Below the pieces are notes generated by a model. That model was not told the origin of the DNA, ran no database searches, and saw nothing but the letters and a program-made list of their open reading frames with translations. DNA of 64,000 nt from the NCBI RefSeq assembly GCF_020164455.1, contig NZ_JAIQWW010000001.1, positions 558,001 through 622,000 of the forward strand. Reading direction: 5' to 3'. A program made the translations under genes and the position numbers. The stretch's first letter is position 1. Each line of letters begins with the position of its first letter. Below are positions 27,408 to 36,732 of the stretch, one piece after another. Origin of the DNA: Phyllobacterium chamaecytisi. Its GTDB lineage: Bacteria; Pseudomonadota; Alphaproteobacteria; Rhizobiales; Rhizobiaceae.

Positions 27408-29561
27408 ATGACAATACTGTTTTTGGTCATTGCCTGCGGTTTGCTGTCTATTGTCTACGCGTTTCTAGCCACCAAATCGGTGCTCGCGGCGGACCAGGGC
27501 AATGCGCGCATGCAAGAAATCGCCGGTGCAATTCGTGAAGGCGCACAGGCATATCTCACACGTCAGTACACCACGATCGCCATCGTCGGCGTCGTCGTCT
27601 TCCTTGCAGTCTGGTTTCTGCTTACCGGAACGGCTGCGATCGGCTTTCTGATTGGCGCAGTGCTGTCAGGGCTTGCCGGTTTCATCGGCATGCACGTTTC
27701 TGTCCGTGCCAATGTCCGTACGGCACAGGCCGCATCTCGCAGTCTGGCCGCGGGGCTTGAAATCGCTTTCAAGTCAGGCGCGATTACCGGCATGCTGGTC
27801 GCGGGTTTGGCCTTGCTCGGCGTGTCCGTCTATTACTGGATTCTGACTGGACCAATGGGTTATGCGCCCGCCGATCGCACTGTGATCGACGCGCTTGTCT
27901 CACTCGGTTTCGGCGCCTCCCTCATTTCCATTTTCGCGCGTCTTGGCGGTGGTATTTTTACCAAGGGTGCTGACGTCGGTGGTGATCTCGTTGGCAAGGT
28001 CGAGGCTGGCATCCCTGAGGACGACCCCCGCAACCCTGCGACGATCGCCGATAATGTCGGCGACAATGTCGGTGATTGCGCCGGCATGGCGGCCGATTTG
28101 TTCGAGACTTACGCGGTGACGATTGTCGCAACCATGGTTCTCGGTGCAATCTTTTTTGCCGCAACGCCTGTCCTCAGTGCGGTCATGCTCTACCCATTGG
28201 CCATCTGCGGCGCTTGCATCGTCACCTCTATCGCCGGCACGTTTTTCGTCAAGCTCGGCGCCAATAATTCAATCATGGGCGCTCTCTACAAGGGCCTTAT
28301 CGTGACCGGGCTTCTGTCGATCTTCGGCCTTGCGGCGGCAACTTCCGCAACTGTCGGCTGGGGTGAGATAGGTACAGTCGATGGTCAGTTGATAACCGGA
28401 AGGAACCTGTTCTTCTGCGGAATACTCGGTCTGGTGGTGACGGCGCTGATCGTGGTCATCACGGAGTATTATACTGGCACCAATAAGCGCCCGGTCAATT
28501 CAATCGCGCAGGCCTCGGTTACCGGTCACGGAACCAACGTGATCCAGGGACTTGCGGTCTCGCTTGAATCGACCGCCTTGCCAGCTCTTGTCATTGTCGG
28601 TGGCATCATCTGGACCTATCAGCTCGCGGGTTTGTTCGGCACGGGCATCGCAGTCACCGCGATGCTCGGTATCGCCGGTATGATCGTGGCGCTCGACGCC
28701 TTCGGACCTGTCACTGACAATGCCGGTGGTATTGCCGAAATGGCGGGTCTCGATCCGGAAGTGCGCAAGTCTACCGATGCGCTCGATGCGGTGGGTAACA
28801 CGACAAAGGCGGTCACCAAGGGCTATGCGATCGGTTCTGCCGGTCTCGGCGCATTGGTGCTGTTTGCCGCTTATTCGAACGACCTGAAGTTCTTCATAGC
28901 GGAGGCTGATAAGGCCGGCGCGACGGCGTTTTCCTACTTCAAAGGAATTGGCGCCGTCAACTTTGAGCTGTCCAACCCCTACGTGGTTGCTGGTCTCATC
29001 TTCGGTGGCCTCATTCCCTACCTCTTCGGCGGTATTGCAATGACGGCAGTCGGTCGTGCCGCGGGCTCTGTTGTTGAGGAGGTGCGCCGCCAGTTCCGCG
29101 AAAAACCGGGCATCATGCAGGGCACCGAACGGCCGGACTATGCGAGGGCGGTGGACATTCTCACCCGCGCTGCGATCAAGGAAATGGTTGTTCCCTCGCT
29201 CCTGCCTGTATTGGCACCACTTGTTGTCTATTTCGGCGTGTTGCTGATTTCCGGCTCCAAGGCTTCCGCCTTCGCTGCGCTCGGTGCCTCGCTCCTCGGC
29301 GTTATCATCAATGGCATCTTCGTCGCCATTTCGATGACGTCAGGCGGTGGTGCCTGGGACAACGCAAAGAAGTCCTTCGAAGACGGCTTCGTCGACAAGG
29401 ACGGAACGCGCCACATGAAGGGTTCGGAAGCGCACAAGGCGTCGGTAACGGGCGATACCGTTGGCGATCCTTACAAGGACACGGCGGGTCCCGCTGTCAA
29501 TCCGGCGATCAAGATCACCAACATCGTTGCCTTGCTGCTTTTGGCCGTGCTCGCGCACTGA
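27408..29561 (+). CDS. hppA: Proton-translocating membrane pyrophosphatase
   Basis: Integral membrane enzyme coupling pyrophosphate hydrolysis to proton pumping, 717 residues with about 16 helices. The substrate site is [21 protein letters not shown] with the following [19 protein letters not shown], and the third acidic cluster is near the C-terminus ([16 protein letters not shown]). The stretch [10 protein letters not shown] carries lysine where potassium-dependent enzymes have alanine, so it belongs to the potassium-independent class. A GAGGGAG ribosome-binding site precedes the ATG. The gene shares a bidirectional terminator with bamE. Confidence 0.96.
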   Translation: MTILFLVIACGLLSIVYAFLATKSVLAADQGNARMQEIAGAIREGAQAYLTRQYTTIAIVGVVVFLAVWFLLTGTAAIGFLIGAVLSGLAGFIGMHVSVRANVRTAQAASRSLAAGLEIAFKSGAITGMLVAGLALLGVSVYYWILTGPMGYAPADRTVIDALVSLGFGASLISIFARLGGGIFTKGADVGGDLVGKVEAGIPEDDPRNPATIADNVGDNVGDCAGMAADLFETYAVTIVATMVLGAIFFAATPVLSAVMLYPLAICGACIVTSIAGTFFVKLGANNSIMGALYKGLIVTGLLSIFGLAAATSATVGWGEIGTVDGQLITGRNLFFCGILGLVVTALIVVITEYYTGTNKRPVNSIAQASVTGHGTNVIQGLAVSLESTALPALVIVGGIIWTYQLAGLFGTGIAVTAMLGIAGMIVALDAFGPVTDNAGGIAEMAGLDPEVRKSTDALDAVGNTTKAVTKGYAIGSAGLGALVLFAAYSNDLKFFIAEADKAGATAFSYFKGIGAVNFELSNPYVVAGLIFGGLIPYLFGGIAMTAVGRAAGSVVEEVRRQFREKPGIMQGTERPDYARAVDILTRAAIKEMVVPSLLPVLAPLVVYFGVLLISGSKASAFAALGASLLGVIINGIFVAISMTSGGGAWDNAKKSFEDGFVDKDGTRHMKGSEAHKASVTGDTVGDPYKDTAGPAVNPAIKITNIVALLLLAVLAH

Positions 29562-29580
29562 TTGCTGATACTCGCCCAAC

Positions 29581-29618
29581 AAAAAACCCGCGAAACATGT
29601 TTCGCGGGTTTTGTTTTT
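29581..29618. terminator. Bidirectional terminator between hppA and bamE
   Basis: AACCCGCGAAAC pairs with the matching GTTTCGCGGGTT around a short loop. An A-run precedes the stem and a T-run of more than ten bases (one G) follows it, so it can serve both convergent genes. Confidence 0.92.
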
Positions 29619-30149
29619 TTAAGGGTTATCCGGAGCGCCTCCGGTGGGCGTGCCTGAGGCAGAGGGTACTGATGGGGTCTTGCCAACACCTTGCAGCAAC
29701 TGGCCAAGGAACGAAAGATCCTTGCCGCCTGTCGGCGTGGTACGGGAAATGAAGTCGAATACCTTGCCGTCCTGCAATCCATAATTGGAGACGCTGGAAA
29801 CTTTGCTGTCCTTGTCGAAATAGACGGCCAGAATGCGGCGTTCCGTGACCTTGGGCTGCATGAAGGCGACGCTGCGATGAGCTTTTTGCGAGATGTAGTA
29901 GAAAACCTCATTGTCGAATGTCGCCGTCGTTGACGGACTGCCCAGCGACAGGATCACCTGTTCGCGGCTGGAGCCCACAGGAACGAACTCCAGCGCCTTG
30001 TCGTCAATGACATAGCCCTGTGTCAGTGTCTCTGATGGATTGAGGTTGGCAGTATTGCAGCCAGCGAGCCCCGTAGCCAATAAAAAGGTTCCGGCGAGAA
30101 GGTATTCCCTTGAACAACCGGTCTTGAAAATCCGCTGCAGCAACGACAT
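29619..30149 (-). CDS. bamE: Outer-membrane assembly lipoprotein BamE (SmpA/OmlA family)
   Basis: Lipoprotein of the BAM complex that inserts beta-barrel proteins in the outer membrane. From the ATG at 30149 it is 176 residues (an ATG at 30155 is also in frame). The lipobox is TGLAGC with the lipidated Cys near residue 31. The BamE domain has GYVIDDKALEFVPVGSSREQ, ILSLGSPSTTATFDNEVFYYIS and RRILAVYFD, the family's two-helix three-strand layout. The C-terminus is a Pro/Gly-rich tail. It is divergent from the bc1 chaperone gene. Confidence 0.92.
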   Translation of the reverse strand: MSLLQRIFKTGCSREYLLAGTFLLATGLAGCNTANLNPSETLTQGYVIDDKALEFVPVGSSREQVILSLGSPSTTATFDNEVFYYISQKAHRSVAFMQPKVTERRILAVYFDKDSKVSSVSNYGLQDGKVFDFISRTTPTGGKDLSFLGQLLQGVGKTPSVPSASGTPTGGAPDNP

Positions 30150-30268
30150 CTCCATTTCAATCTGGGCGCAAGTCTTTCGCTGCCCGCAGAACTTCGGTAA
30201 ACCACCTTGAAGTCCGATGCAACACGCGACTCGTGATGCATGGGAGACTCAAGTTAGGGCCTAACTAC

Positions 30269-30826
30269 ATGATTCTCAGTCTATTCAGCCGCAAGGCCAA
30301 AGCAAATGAGGCGATTACCATTGCCCTCTACGATGCGATCGTGGCAGCGGCGCGGCAGCCGTTCTTTTATTCGGACCTGGATGTACCGGATTCGCCGCTG
30401 GGCCGGTATGAAATGCTCTCTTTGCATGTTTATCTGTTTGTCCGACGTATTAAAGGCAGAAGCCCGGCACTGAAAGCCATCGGCCAAGAGGTGACGGACG
30501 AATTTTTCAGGGATGTCGATCATTCCTTGCGCGAGCTCGGCATCGGGGATTCGGGTGTGCCCAAGCGCATGAAGAAACTGGCGCGGATGTTTTACGGCCG
30601 TATCGAATCCTACGACAAGGCGCTTGAAAGCAATGATCACCCGGCATTGATTGCCGCGCTTGCGCGTAATGTTCGGCCTGACAGCGATGGCTGGTCAGGC
30701 GCGGCTGCGCTGGCAGATTATGTAGGGCGGGCGGTCCAGTTGCTGGAGAGCCAGCCTGACGAAGTACTCGCAAGCGGGAAAGTGATATTTCCTGAAGCAG
30801 GCGCTCTTGAAACATCGCGGAATTGA
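30269..30826 (+). CDS. Ubiquinol-cytochrome c chaperone (CBP3 family)
   Basis: Predicted assembly factor of the cytochrome bc1 complex, 185 residues from 30269. The family signature is visible: ARQPFFYSDLDVPDSPLGRYEM, LSLHVYLFVRRIK, VTDEFFRDVDHSLRELGIGD and VPKRMKKLARMFYGRIESY. The frame extends to 30233, but the ATG at 30269 has AGGGC upstream and gives the normal N-terminus. It is followed after 15 bases by the DUF177 gene, likely one transcript leading on to plsX-fabH. It presumably works in the cytoplasm at the membrane. Confidence 0.93.
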   Translation: MILSLFSRKAKANEAITIALYDAIVAAARQPFFYSDLDVPDSPLGRYEMLSLHVYLFVRRIKGRSPALKAIGQEVTDEFFRDVDHSLRELGIGDSGVPKRMKKLARMFYGRIESYDKALESNDHPALIAALARNVRPDSDGWSGAAALADYVGRAVQLLESQPDEVLASGKVIFPEAGALETSRN

Positions 30827-30841
30827 AAGGGGGAAAGCAAT

Positions 30842-31411
30842 ATGACGACCAGAAAAACCGATGGAGCCTTAAGCTTTCCTGTTTCCATCAACCGCCTGCC
30901 GCAAAAGGGGGTGACAATAAAGATCGATGCCGATCAACGTGAGCGTGATGCCCTGCGCGACTTTCACGAATTGGAGGACGTCAAATCGTTCAAGGCCGAT
31001 CTGCAGATCGTGCCTTGGAAAAAGGACGGCATTCGCGTTCGGGGTACGGTCAAAGCAGAGATCGTCCAGTCATGTATCGTAACGCTGGAACCGATCGATG
31101 CGACGGTCAACGCGGAGATCGATACGCTCTTCGTGCCGGAAAATTCCCGGCTTGCCCGTTTGCCGCTCGATGAAAATGGCGAACTCATCATCGACGCCGA
31201 GGGGCCCGATGCACCGGAGACGTTTTCCGGCGACAGGCTCGATGCAGGCGCTATCGCAGAGGAGTTTTTTGAACTTGCGATCGATCCCTATCCACGCAAG
31301 CAGGAAATCGAAGACGCGCCACCGGTCGTGGCGAGTTTTGGCGAAGCGGACGAGGCGGAAAAACCTGCCAATCCGTTCGCTGGTCTGAAGGATTGGAAAC
31401 AGAAGACTTGA
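30842..31411 (+). CDS. DUF177 (YceD) family protein
   Basis: A 189-residue member of the YceD/DUF177 family, whose E. coli member is linked to 23S rRNA processing and lies upstream of rpmF-plsX. The family part is [31 protein letters not shown] (with a single Cys in place of the usual pair) and FDPYPRK-like [12 protein letters not shown] near the end. A charged C-terminus is followed by FAGLKDWK, the usual final motif. A GGGGGAAAG ribosome-binding site is present. In this genome rpmF is not between it and plsX. Confidence 0.9.
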   Translation: MTTRKTDGALSFPVSINRLPQKGVTIKIDADQRERDALRDFHELEDVKSFKADLQIVPWKKDGIRVRGTVKAEIVQSCIVTLEPIDATVNAEIDTLFVPENSRLARLPLDENGELIIDAEGPDAPETFSGDRLDAGAIAEEFFELAIDPYPRKQEIEDAPPVVASFGEADEAEKPANPFAGLKDWKQKT

Positions 31412-31487
31412 TTGGTGCCATGTCCTCGGCATAAGTAATGCCGCCCGGATAGGCGCATCCGTACTGAACAGGACAGGACAATCGAGA

Positions 31488-32573
31488 GTGATCAGAATTT
31501 CCATTGATGCCATGGGCGGTGATTTCGGTCCATCGATCGTCATTCCCGGCATGGCAACGGCGCTGGAGCGCCATCCTGATATCAGGTTCGTGATTTTTGG
31601 ACGAGAAGAAGAGGTCCAGCCGCATCTGGCAAAACATCAGGCATTGTCCAACGCCTCGACGTTCCACCATTGCGATGTGTCCGTGCGCATGGACGAGAAG
31701 CCGAGCCAGGCTTTGCGCAATGGCCGCTGGAAATCGTCGATGTGGCGTTCGATCGAGGCCGTAAAGACAGGCGAGGCAGATGTCTGCGTTTCCGCGGGCA
31801 ATACCGGCGCGCTCATGGCGATGTCGAAGTTCTGCCTGCGTACGATGGCAAATGTCGAGCGGCCCGCCATCGCTGGCATATGGCCGACTTTGCGCGGTGA
31901 AAGCATTGTACTCGACATAGGCGCTACGATCGGAGCAGATGCGCAGCAACTCGTGGACTACGCTGTGATGGGAGCCGCCATGGCGCGCTCCCTTTTTGAC
32001 ATCGAGCGCCCCACGATTGGCCTTCTGAATGTCGGCGTGGAAGAGATCAAGGGGCAGGATGACGTCAAGGACGCGGCGCGTATCCTACGCGAAATTCCGC
32101 TGCCCAGCCTCGAATATTACGGCTTCGTCGAGGGTGACGACATCGGCAAGGGCACGGTGGATGTCGTTGTCACGGAAGGGTTCACCGGGAATATCGCGCT
32201 CAAGGCAGCAGAAGGTACAGCCAAGCAATATACACAGTATCTGCGCGAGGCCATGAGCCGCACATTGATGGCGAAGATTGGATATATTTTCGCCAGGGGT
32301 GCGTTCAACCGTCTGCGCGAGAAGCTTGACCCGCGCAAGACCAATGGCGGCGTGTTCCTTGGCCTTAATGGTGTCGTCATCAAGAGCCATGGTGGCACGG
32401 ACGCGCTGGGCTTTGCCTCCGCCATCGATGTTGGTTATGACATGGCTCACAACAAGCTTCTCGACAAGATCGCTGCGGATCTCACGCATTTTCACAAGGG
32501 TCCGGTCGGCGTCGCCTTCAAAGACGAAGCTGACAACGACACAGAAGCCGAAATACAACAGGAAGTTAAATGA
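31488..32573 (+). CDS. plsX: Phosphate acyltransferase PlsX (GTG start)
   Basis: Converts acyl-ACP to acyl-phosphate for phosphatidic acid synthesis, 361 residues. It begins [21 protein letters not shown] at a GTG, which is required because this first strand is family-conserved. Other marks are [16 protein letters not shown] and [19 protein letters not shown]. The stop overlaps the fabH start as ATGA. The pair links phospholipid and fatty acid initiation. The upstream 76 bases carry no terminator, so it probably continues the DUF177 transcript. Confidence 0.96.
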   Translation: MIRISIDAMGGDFGPSIVIPGMATALERHPDIRFVIFGREEEVQPHLAKHQALSNASTFHHCDVSVRMDEKPSQALRNGRWKSSMWRSIEAVKTGEADVCVSAGNTGALMAMSKFCLRTMANVERPAIAGIWPTLRGESIVLDIGATIGADAQQLVDYAVMGAAMARSLFDIERPTIGLLNVGVEEIKGQDDVKDAARILREIPLPSLEYYGFVEGDDIGKGTVDVVVTEGFTGNIALKAAEGTAKQYTQYLREAMSRTLMAKIGYIFARGAFNRLREKLDPRKTNGGVFLGLNGVVIKSHGGTDALGFASAIDVGYDMAHNKLLDKIAADLTHFHKGPVGVAFKDEADNDTEAEIQQEVK

Positions 32574-33541
32574 TCAGATCAGTTGTTAAAGGTATAGGGG
32601 CGGCCAAGCCGGCACGCCTGGTCAAGAATGCTGATCTGGAAGGCATTGTCGAGACAAGCGACGAATGGATCGTTCAGCGCACCGGTATCCGCCAGCGTTA
32701 TATCGCTGGTGAGGGCGAGACGACGGCTTCGCTCGGCGAGGCAGCAGCACGGGCCGCGCTGGATAATGCCGGTCTCACGCCGGACGATATCGATCTGATC
32801 ATCCTGGCAACTTCGACGCCGGACAACACATTTCCCGCGTCGGCGGTCGATATTCAGGCACGCCTTGGCATGACGCACGGCTTTGCGTTCGATATGCAGG
32901 CGGTGTGTTCCGGCTTCGTCTATGCGATGACCACAGCCGATCTCTATATTCGTGGCGGCATGGCCAAACGCGTTCTGGTCATTGGATCGGAGACGTTTTC
33001 CCGTATCCTCGACTGGAAAGACCGCACGACATGCGTGTTGTTCGGCGATGGTGCGGGTGCTGTTGTTCTTGAAGCGGGTGAGGGCCGTGGCCTGACCTCG
33101 GATCGCGGCGTGCTCACCGCCAATCTGCGTTCCGATGGGTCGCACAAACAGAAACTATATGTAGATGGTGGACCATCCACGACGCAGACGGTGGGGTATC
33201 TCCGGATGGAGGGTCGGGAGGTATTCAAGCACGCTGTTGGCATGGTCACCGACGTGATTGAAGCGGCGTTTTCCGAGGCAGGAATTACTGCTGCCGACAT
33301 TGATTGGTTCGTTCCGCACCAGGCCAACAAGCGCATCATCGACGCCACCGCGAAGAAGCTCGACCTGCCTGCAGGGAAGGTTGTCATCACTGTGGACCAA
33401 CACGGAAATACATCAGCCGCTTCAGTACCCTTAGCTCTTGCGGCCGCTGTCGCCGATGGCCGGATCAAGCAAGGCGATCTCGTCCTCCTCGAAGCCATGG
33501 GTGGGGGGTTTACGTGGGGTGCAGTTCTGCTACGGTGGTAG
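32570..33541 (+). CDS. fabH: 3-oxoacyl-ACP synthase III
   Basis: Initiates fatty acid synthesis by condensing acetyl-CoA with malonyl-ACP. The protein is 323 residues. The catalytic triad is visible: Cys in [13 protein letters not shown], His in [13 protein letters not shown] and Asn in [13 protein letters not shown]. The N-terminal [20 protein letters not shown] is typical. It is translationally coupled to plsX by a four-base overlap. About 120 bases without an obvious terminator separate it from ihfA. Confidence 0.97.
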   Translation: MIRSVVKGIGAAKPARLVKNADLEGIVETSDEWIVQRTGIRQRYIAGEGETTASLGEAAARAALDNAGLTPDDIDLIILATSTPDNTFPASAVDIQARLGMTHGFAFDMQAVCSGFVYAMTTADLYIRGGMAKRVLVIGSETFSRILDWKDRTTCVLFGDGAGAVVLEAGEGRGLTSDRGVLTANLRSDGSHKQKLYVDGGPSTTQTVGYLRMEGREVFKHAVGMVTDVIEAAFSEAGITAADIDWFVPHQANKRIIDATAKKLDLPAGKVVITVDQHGNTSAASVPLALAAAVADGRIKQGDLVLLEAMGGGFTWGAVLLRW

Positions 33542-33663
33542 CAGGCAGGTTAAGCATTGAATTAGTTCACGAACTTTCTCAACGTGCTTGCCCGATCCGG
33601 TTTCATTCTGTAACTTCCGCTGTCACCTGGTAGTTTTGCAACAAACGAGAGCTTTGAGATCGT

Positions 33664-33984
33664 ATGGGGGGTAAGACCATTACGCGCGCTGATCTGGCTG
33701 AAGCGGTCTATCGCAAGGTAGGGCTTTCGCGAACTGAATCAGCTTCGCTTGTCGAGACAATTCTCGATGAAGTGTGTGACGCAATTGTTCGTGGCGAGAC
33801 CGTCAAATTGTCGTCTTTCGCCACGTTCCAGGTAAGAGATAAAAACGAACGCATTGGTCGCAATCCCAAGACGGGTGAAGAGGTTCCAATCCTGCCGCGC
33901 CGGGTAATGACGTTCAAGGCGTCGAACGTGCTGAAGCAGCGAATTTTGCGCTCGCACCAGACGCGCAAGAAAAAAACAGCCTGA
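33664..33984 (+). CDS. ihfA: Integration host factor subunit alpha
   Basis: DNA-bending architectural protein of the HU/IHF family, 106 residues. It shows [56 protein letters not shown] and the minor-groove arm [20 protein letters not shown]. It pairs with IhfB encoded elsewhere. The placement between fabH and a MerR gene is standard for this group. A G-run follows the start codon directly. Confidence 0.96.
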   Translation: MGGKTITRADLAEAVYRKVGLSRTESASLVETILDEVCDAIVRGETVKLSSFATFQVRDKNERIGRNPKTGEEVPILPRRVMTFKASNVLKQRILRSHQTRKKKTA

Positions 33985-34118
33985 ACATGGCTGAATTTGC
34001 GTTCTGCACGCTCCGGATGCAAGATTGCTGTGGTGTAGTTTAGCGCCGCGCTTGAAAAATGGTCGATAAACCGCTGAAATAGAGGTCGAATCAGAATTTC
34101 TCCTGAGAGGGTGAAATC

Positions 34119-34676
34119 ATGGACAAGAGTCCCGACGCATTTAGAACCATCAGCGAAGTTGCAGAAGATCTCGATCTGCCCCAGCACGTCCTGCGCTTCT
34201 GGGAAACGCGCTTCACGCACATCAAACCGATGAAACGTGGCGGCGGTCGTCGATATTACCGCCCGCTGGACGTGGATCTGCTGAAGGGGATTCGCCATCT
34301 GCTCTATGATCAGGGCTATACGATCAAGGGCGTGCAGCGGCTCCTACGCGAAAACGGCACGCAGTTCATCATAGCGCTCGGCAGCGGCGATACAGCAGCA
34401 GCCGAAGCGATCAGCCAGCAAAAGCAGGCCTCGGCCCGTCAGGAAGAAGCCCTTGCCGCCGAGCAGGACCGCGTCGATGCCGACGAGGAAGCTGCCGTCA
34501 TGGGAACGTCGAAATCTGCGCCCCAAGGCAGGCGTCTCTTCGGACTTATCAAGGGTGACGACGAGGGCCCGGTTGCCGCCGATGGCAAACGGCTCTCCAA
34601 AGACAATCGTACGCTTCTTCAGGAAACGCTGTTTGATCTGCTTGAATGCAAGCGTCTGCTTGATCAGGTCCGCTGA
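34119..34676 (+). CDS. MerR family transcriptional regulator
   Basis: A 185-residue regulator with an N-terminal MerR winged helix ([42 protein letters not shown], then a wing and [25 protein letters not shown]). The C-terminal half lacks metal-binding cysteines and ends in a helical region ([19 protein letters not shown]). This conserved alphaproteobacterial gene regularly follows ihfA; its targets are not known to me. It has GAGAGGG before the ATG. Confidence 0.92.
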   Translation: MDKSPDAFRTISEVAEDLDLPQHVLRFWETRFTHIKPMKRGGGRRYYRPLDVDLLKGIRHLLYDQGYTIKGVQRLLRENGTQFIIALGSGDTAAAEAISQQKQASARQEEALAAEQDRVDADEEAAVMGTSKSAPQGRRLFGLIKGDDEGPVAADGKRLSKDNRTLLQETLFDLLECKRLLDQVR

Positions 34677-34689
34677 ATTCATAGAGTCC

Positions 34690-34730
34690 CAAAAAAAAGC
34701 CCAGCTTCTACCGGAGCAGAAGCTGGGACT
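34690..34730 (-). terminator. Rho-independent terminator reading leftward
   Basis: CCCAGCTTCT and AGAAGCTGGG pair around an eight-base loop, and an eight-base A-run precedes them on the plus strand, becoming a T-run for leftward transcripts. It would stop the minus-strand DUF883-like genes before they reach merR. For rightward transcripts there is no T-run. Confidence 0.85.
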
Positions 34731-34851
34731 CGGGGTTGGCTGTGGGGTTGCAGCCTAGCTGGTTGGGGGACCAGTTTTGTAGAAACGCGGATGTGTCGCA
34801 AAGGTTCCGCAAAAAATAATTTTTTTTCTAGCGGGCCGGCATGCCGAATTT

Positions 34852-35163
34852 TTAGCGAGCTAGCATCCCGATAATCACGCCGAGGCCGGCGATGATCATC
34901 AGCGTCGAAACCGAATTTTGCGTTGGCGTATTGGCAATTTTCTGAGCCCGATGACCCAGAGCGCTGGCAGCGCGCGCCCCGCGCTCCTTGATTTCATCGA
35001 AAGTCGAGCTTTCGTCATCGTCCGACAGATTATCGAGGAATTCGATACCGCGGTCGGACAGGGTTTTGGTAATCGCCGCCAGATCGCGCTTCAAATCGGC
35101 GATCTCACTGCGCAGTCTTTCCTTGTCCGTCTCGCCCTGCATGGCTTCGGTCATGTCGTCCAT
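34852..35163 (-). CDS. DUF883/ElaB-like small membrane-anchored protein
   Basis: A 103-residue protein: a hydrophilic, coiled-coil-like N-terminal part (KERLRSEIADLKRDLAAITK, then a Ser/Asp/Glu-rich stretch) and one C-terminal hydrophobic helix VSTLMIIAGLGVIIGMLAR. This is the form of DUF883/ElaB-YqjD proteins, which tether to the inner membrane by the C-terminus, some of them binding ribosomes. It follows a second protein of the same architecture 17 bases upstream, so the two look like a tandem pair. Confidence 0.8.
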   Translation of the reverse strand: MDDMTEAMQGETDKERLRSEIADLKRDLAAITKTLSDRGIEFLDNLSDDDESSTFDEIKERGARAASALGHRAQKIANTPTQNSVSTLMIIAGLGVIIGMLAR

Positions 35164-35180
35164 GGTAAGTCATCCTTGTA

Positions 35181-35432
35181 TCAACGGCGTGAGAAAAGCC
35201 CGAGTAGCAAAGCTGCAGCCGCAATGATCGCGACCGTCGCCACAGGATTCTCCTTGGCGGTATCGGCAGCGTAACGAGCCTGCCTTGATGCGGAGCGCTT
35301 CATCTCGTCAAATCGTTCAGATCCCAAATCGGAAAGACTGGCCGAAATCTTGGAAATCTCTTTGCGCAACGCCGCGATCTGCGCCTCGACGTCGCCCTGG
35401 ATATCATCTGCATTTCTGGAAAACATTGCCAT
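35181..35432 (-). CDS. DUF883/ElaB-like protein, second member of the pair
   Basis: An 83-residue protein with helical N-terminus (DIQGDVEAQIAALRKEISKI), a basic middle (MKRSASRQARYAADTAKENP) and a C-terminal membrane helix VATVAIIAAAALLLGLFSRR. The KENPVATV-helix-RR ending is the DUF883 pattern. I chose the ATG at 35432, which has AGGAG eight bases upstream; frames extend to 35474. The members may counteract or pair with each other at the inner membrane. Expression is often stress-linked in relatives (known for E. coli ElaB); here no promoter could be assigned. Confidence 0.83.
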   Translation of the reverse strand: MAMFSRNADDIQGDVEAQIAALRKEISKISASLSDLGSERFDEMKRSASRQARYAADTAKENPVATVAIIAAAALLLGLFSRR

Positions 35433-35489
35433 TTTGAAGCTCCTGTTCATCACAGGGCTATAACGGGTCGCCAACGCTTATGTTCCGCG

Positions 35490-36242
35490 CTATTGCGAGA
35501 CAGCTGCGGAATTGATCGGCGCGTTGCCTTCCCAAAGCGGCAACCCTATTGATTTTGCTACTTCGGGGTCCGCCGTATAAACCGGATATCCCTGACGCAG
35601 CAGCGTCAACAATATTTCGCTATCCATCTCGACATGGAGGCGGGACAAATTTTCCTGGTTATAGACATGTCCGGTCGATTGCGGATTGATTCCGCTGATG
35701 ATCACGGCGGTGGCACCGTTCAATAACGCGAAAAGTACTGCGATCACCCCGTTCGAGCATTTGGAAATTGCATCCAGTTCGAGCACCTTCAGCCCGCAGA
35801 TTTTTTCCACCAGCGCAATGCGCTGATAACGGTTGACGATCTGAACCCTGTCATAGTGGTAGTCAAACGCTTGCAGGTGCTCGTTCAGGCTCGCCAGGCC
35901 CTTGCGCCACAACAGCACGTAAAGCATGCCCGTGCGCTCGCCCTTGAGCACGCGACGGACCTCGACCGCGTTCGTGTTCGTGCCATCGAGCTGCCTGTAC
36001 TGCATGAGCGTGACGTCGGGCACTTCTATGCCCCATTGCCGGGTCACTGCCTGCGAACCATTGATGGTGATCACACGAAATGTTTCGTCAAAATCGATGG
36101 GCTTATGAGAAACCGGAGCCGAGCCGACAACCACGACTGGTCCGGCAAAGGGAATGGCCAGCACTGGAGGCTTTGGGCGGCGCAGTATGTATTTGAGTCT
36201 CCGGAACAGGAGCAGCTTGGTTTCCGCAAACGAAGCGGTCAT
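35490..36242 (-). CDS. Unknown protein, possible GT42-like glycosyltransferase fold
   Basis: A 250-residue protein with no certain family. Two stretches resemble the GT42 (Cst-II type) sialyltransferase fold: an N-terminal nucleotide loop VVVVGSAPVSHKPIDFDETFRVI and a mid-protein segment SNGVIAVLFALLNGATAVIISG, comparable to the TSGVYMCAVAIALGYKEIYLSG arrangement in Cst-II. The likely catalytic His of GT42 is not evident at the matching point, though GHVYNQENLSRLHVEM holds two histidines. It begins with a basic region (FRRLKYILRRPKPP). It is 27 bases downstream of the small gene at 36270 and may be cotranscribed. The resemblance is by eye only. Confidence 0.6.
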   Translation of the reverse strand: MTASFAETKLLLFRRLKYILRRPKPPVLAIPFAGPVVVVGSAPVSHKPIDFDETFRVITINGSQAVTRQWGIEVPDVTLMQYRQLDGTNTNAVEVRRVLKGERTGMLYVLLWRKGLASLNEHLQAFDYHYDRVQIVNRYQRIALVEKICGLKVLELDAISKCSNGVIAVLFALLNGATAVIISGINPQSTGHVYNQENLSRLHVEMDSEILLTLLRQGYPVYTADPEVAKSIGLPLWEGNAPINSAAVSQ

Positions 36243-36269
36243 TCGGTAGTTCTCCAGTCCGAAACAATT

Positions 36270-36623
36270 CTACAACGGCCGAATACGGACCTTGTATTGG
36301 CCGACTTTCGGTGAGGTTCCGAAAATCTGCAGTTCTTCATCTTCAAACCGGAAAACGGATGACGCAAGTCTGAATTCCGTATGCACATGGACAGGATTCA
36401 ACTCACCCTTCTCGGTAAAGCGCACCACTGAAACCTCGTCGTCGCGAAAGCTGATGTGGACGCGCGTGCGCTCGTCGACCGTCCTGTCGCTGCTGAACAG
36501 GATGTCGGCGTCAAAACGGCACCGGCCGCCACGATCCCTGTTAATGCCCGAATAGTCCACAAAGTTGGCCAAGGCGTCGAGATTCGCATCTTGATCGATA
36601 TGGTCTGTTTCCGGTGGTTCCAT
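36270..36623 (-). CDS. Small cytoplasmic protein of unknown function
   Basis: A 117-residue acidic protein from the ATG at 36623, which has GAGGAAA seven bases upstream (the frame is open to 36671). It has no signal peptide or membrane helix. Strand-rich segments such as VHISFRDDEVSVVRFTEKGEL and FRLASSVFRFEDEELQIFG suggest a small beta-barrel. It lies 110 bases downstream of the autotransporter stop and 27 bases upstream of the next gene. I do not recognise it. Confidence 0.7.
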   Translation of the reverse strand: MEPPETDHIDQDANLDALANFVDYSGINRDRGGRCRFDADILFSSDRTVDERTRVHISFRDDEVSVVRFTEKGELNPVHVHTEFRLASSVFRFEDEELQIFGTSPKVGQYKVRIRPL

Positions 36624-36732
36624 TGTATTTCCTCGGAGGCCGGAGCCAAACGTCTTAAAGCCCCGACGCAAATTCGTTAGGGGTGCAAAACCGCCATTCG
36701 CAGCCCTTCATGGCGAATTTTCGTTCAGGCTC

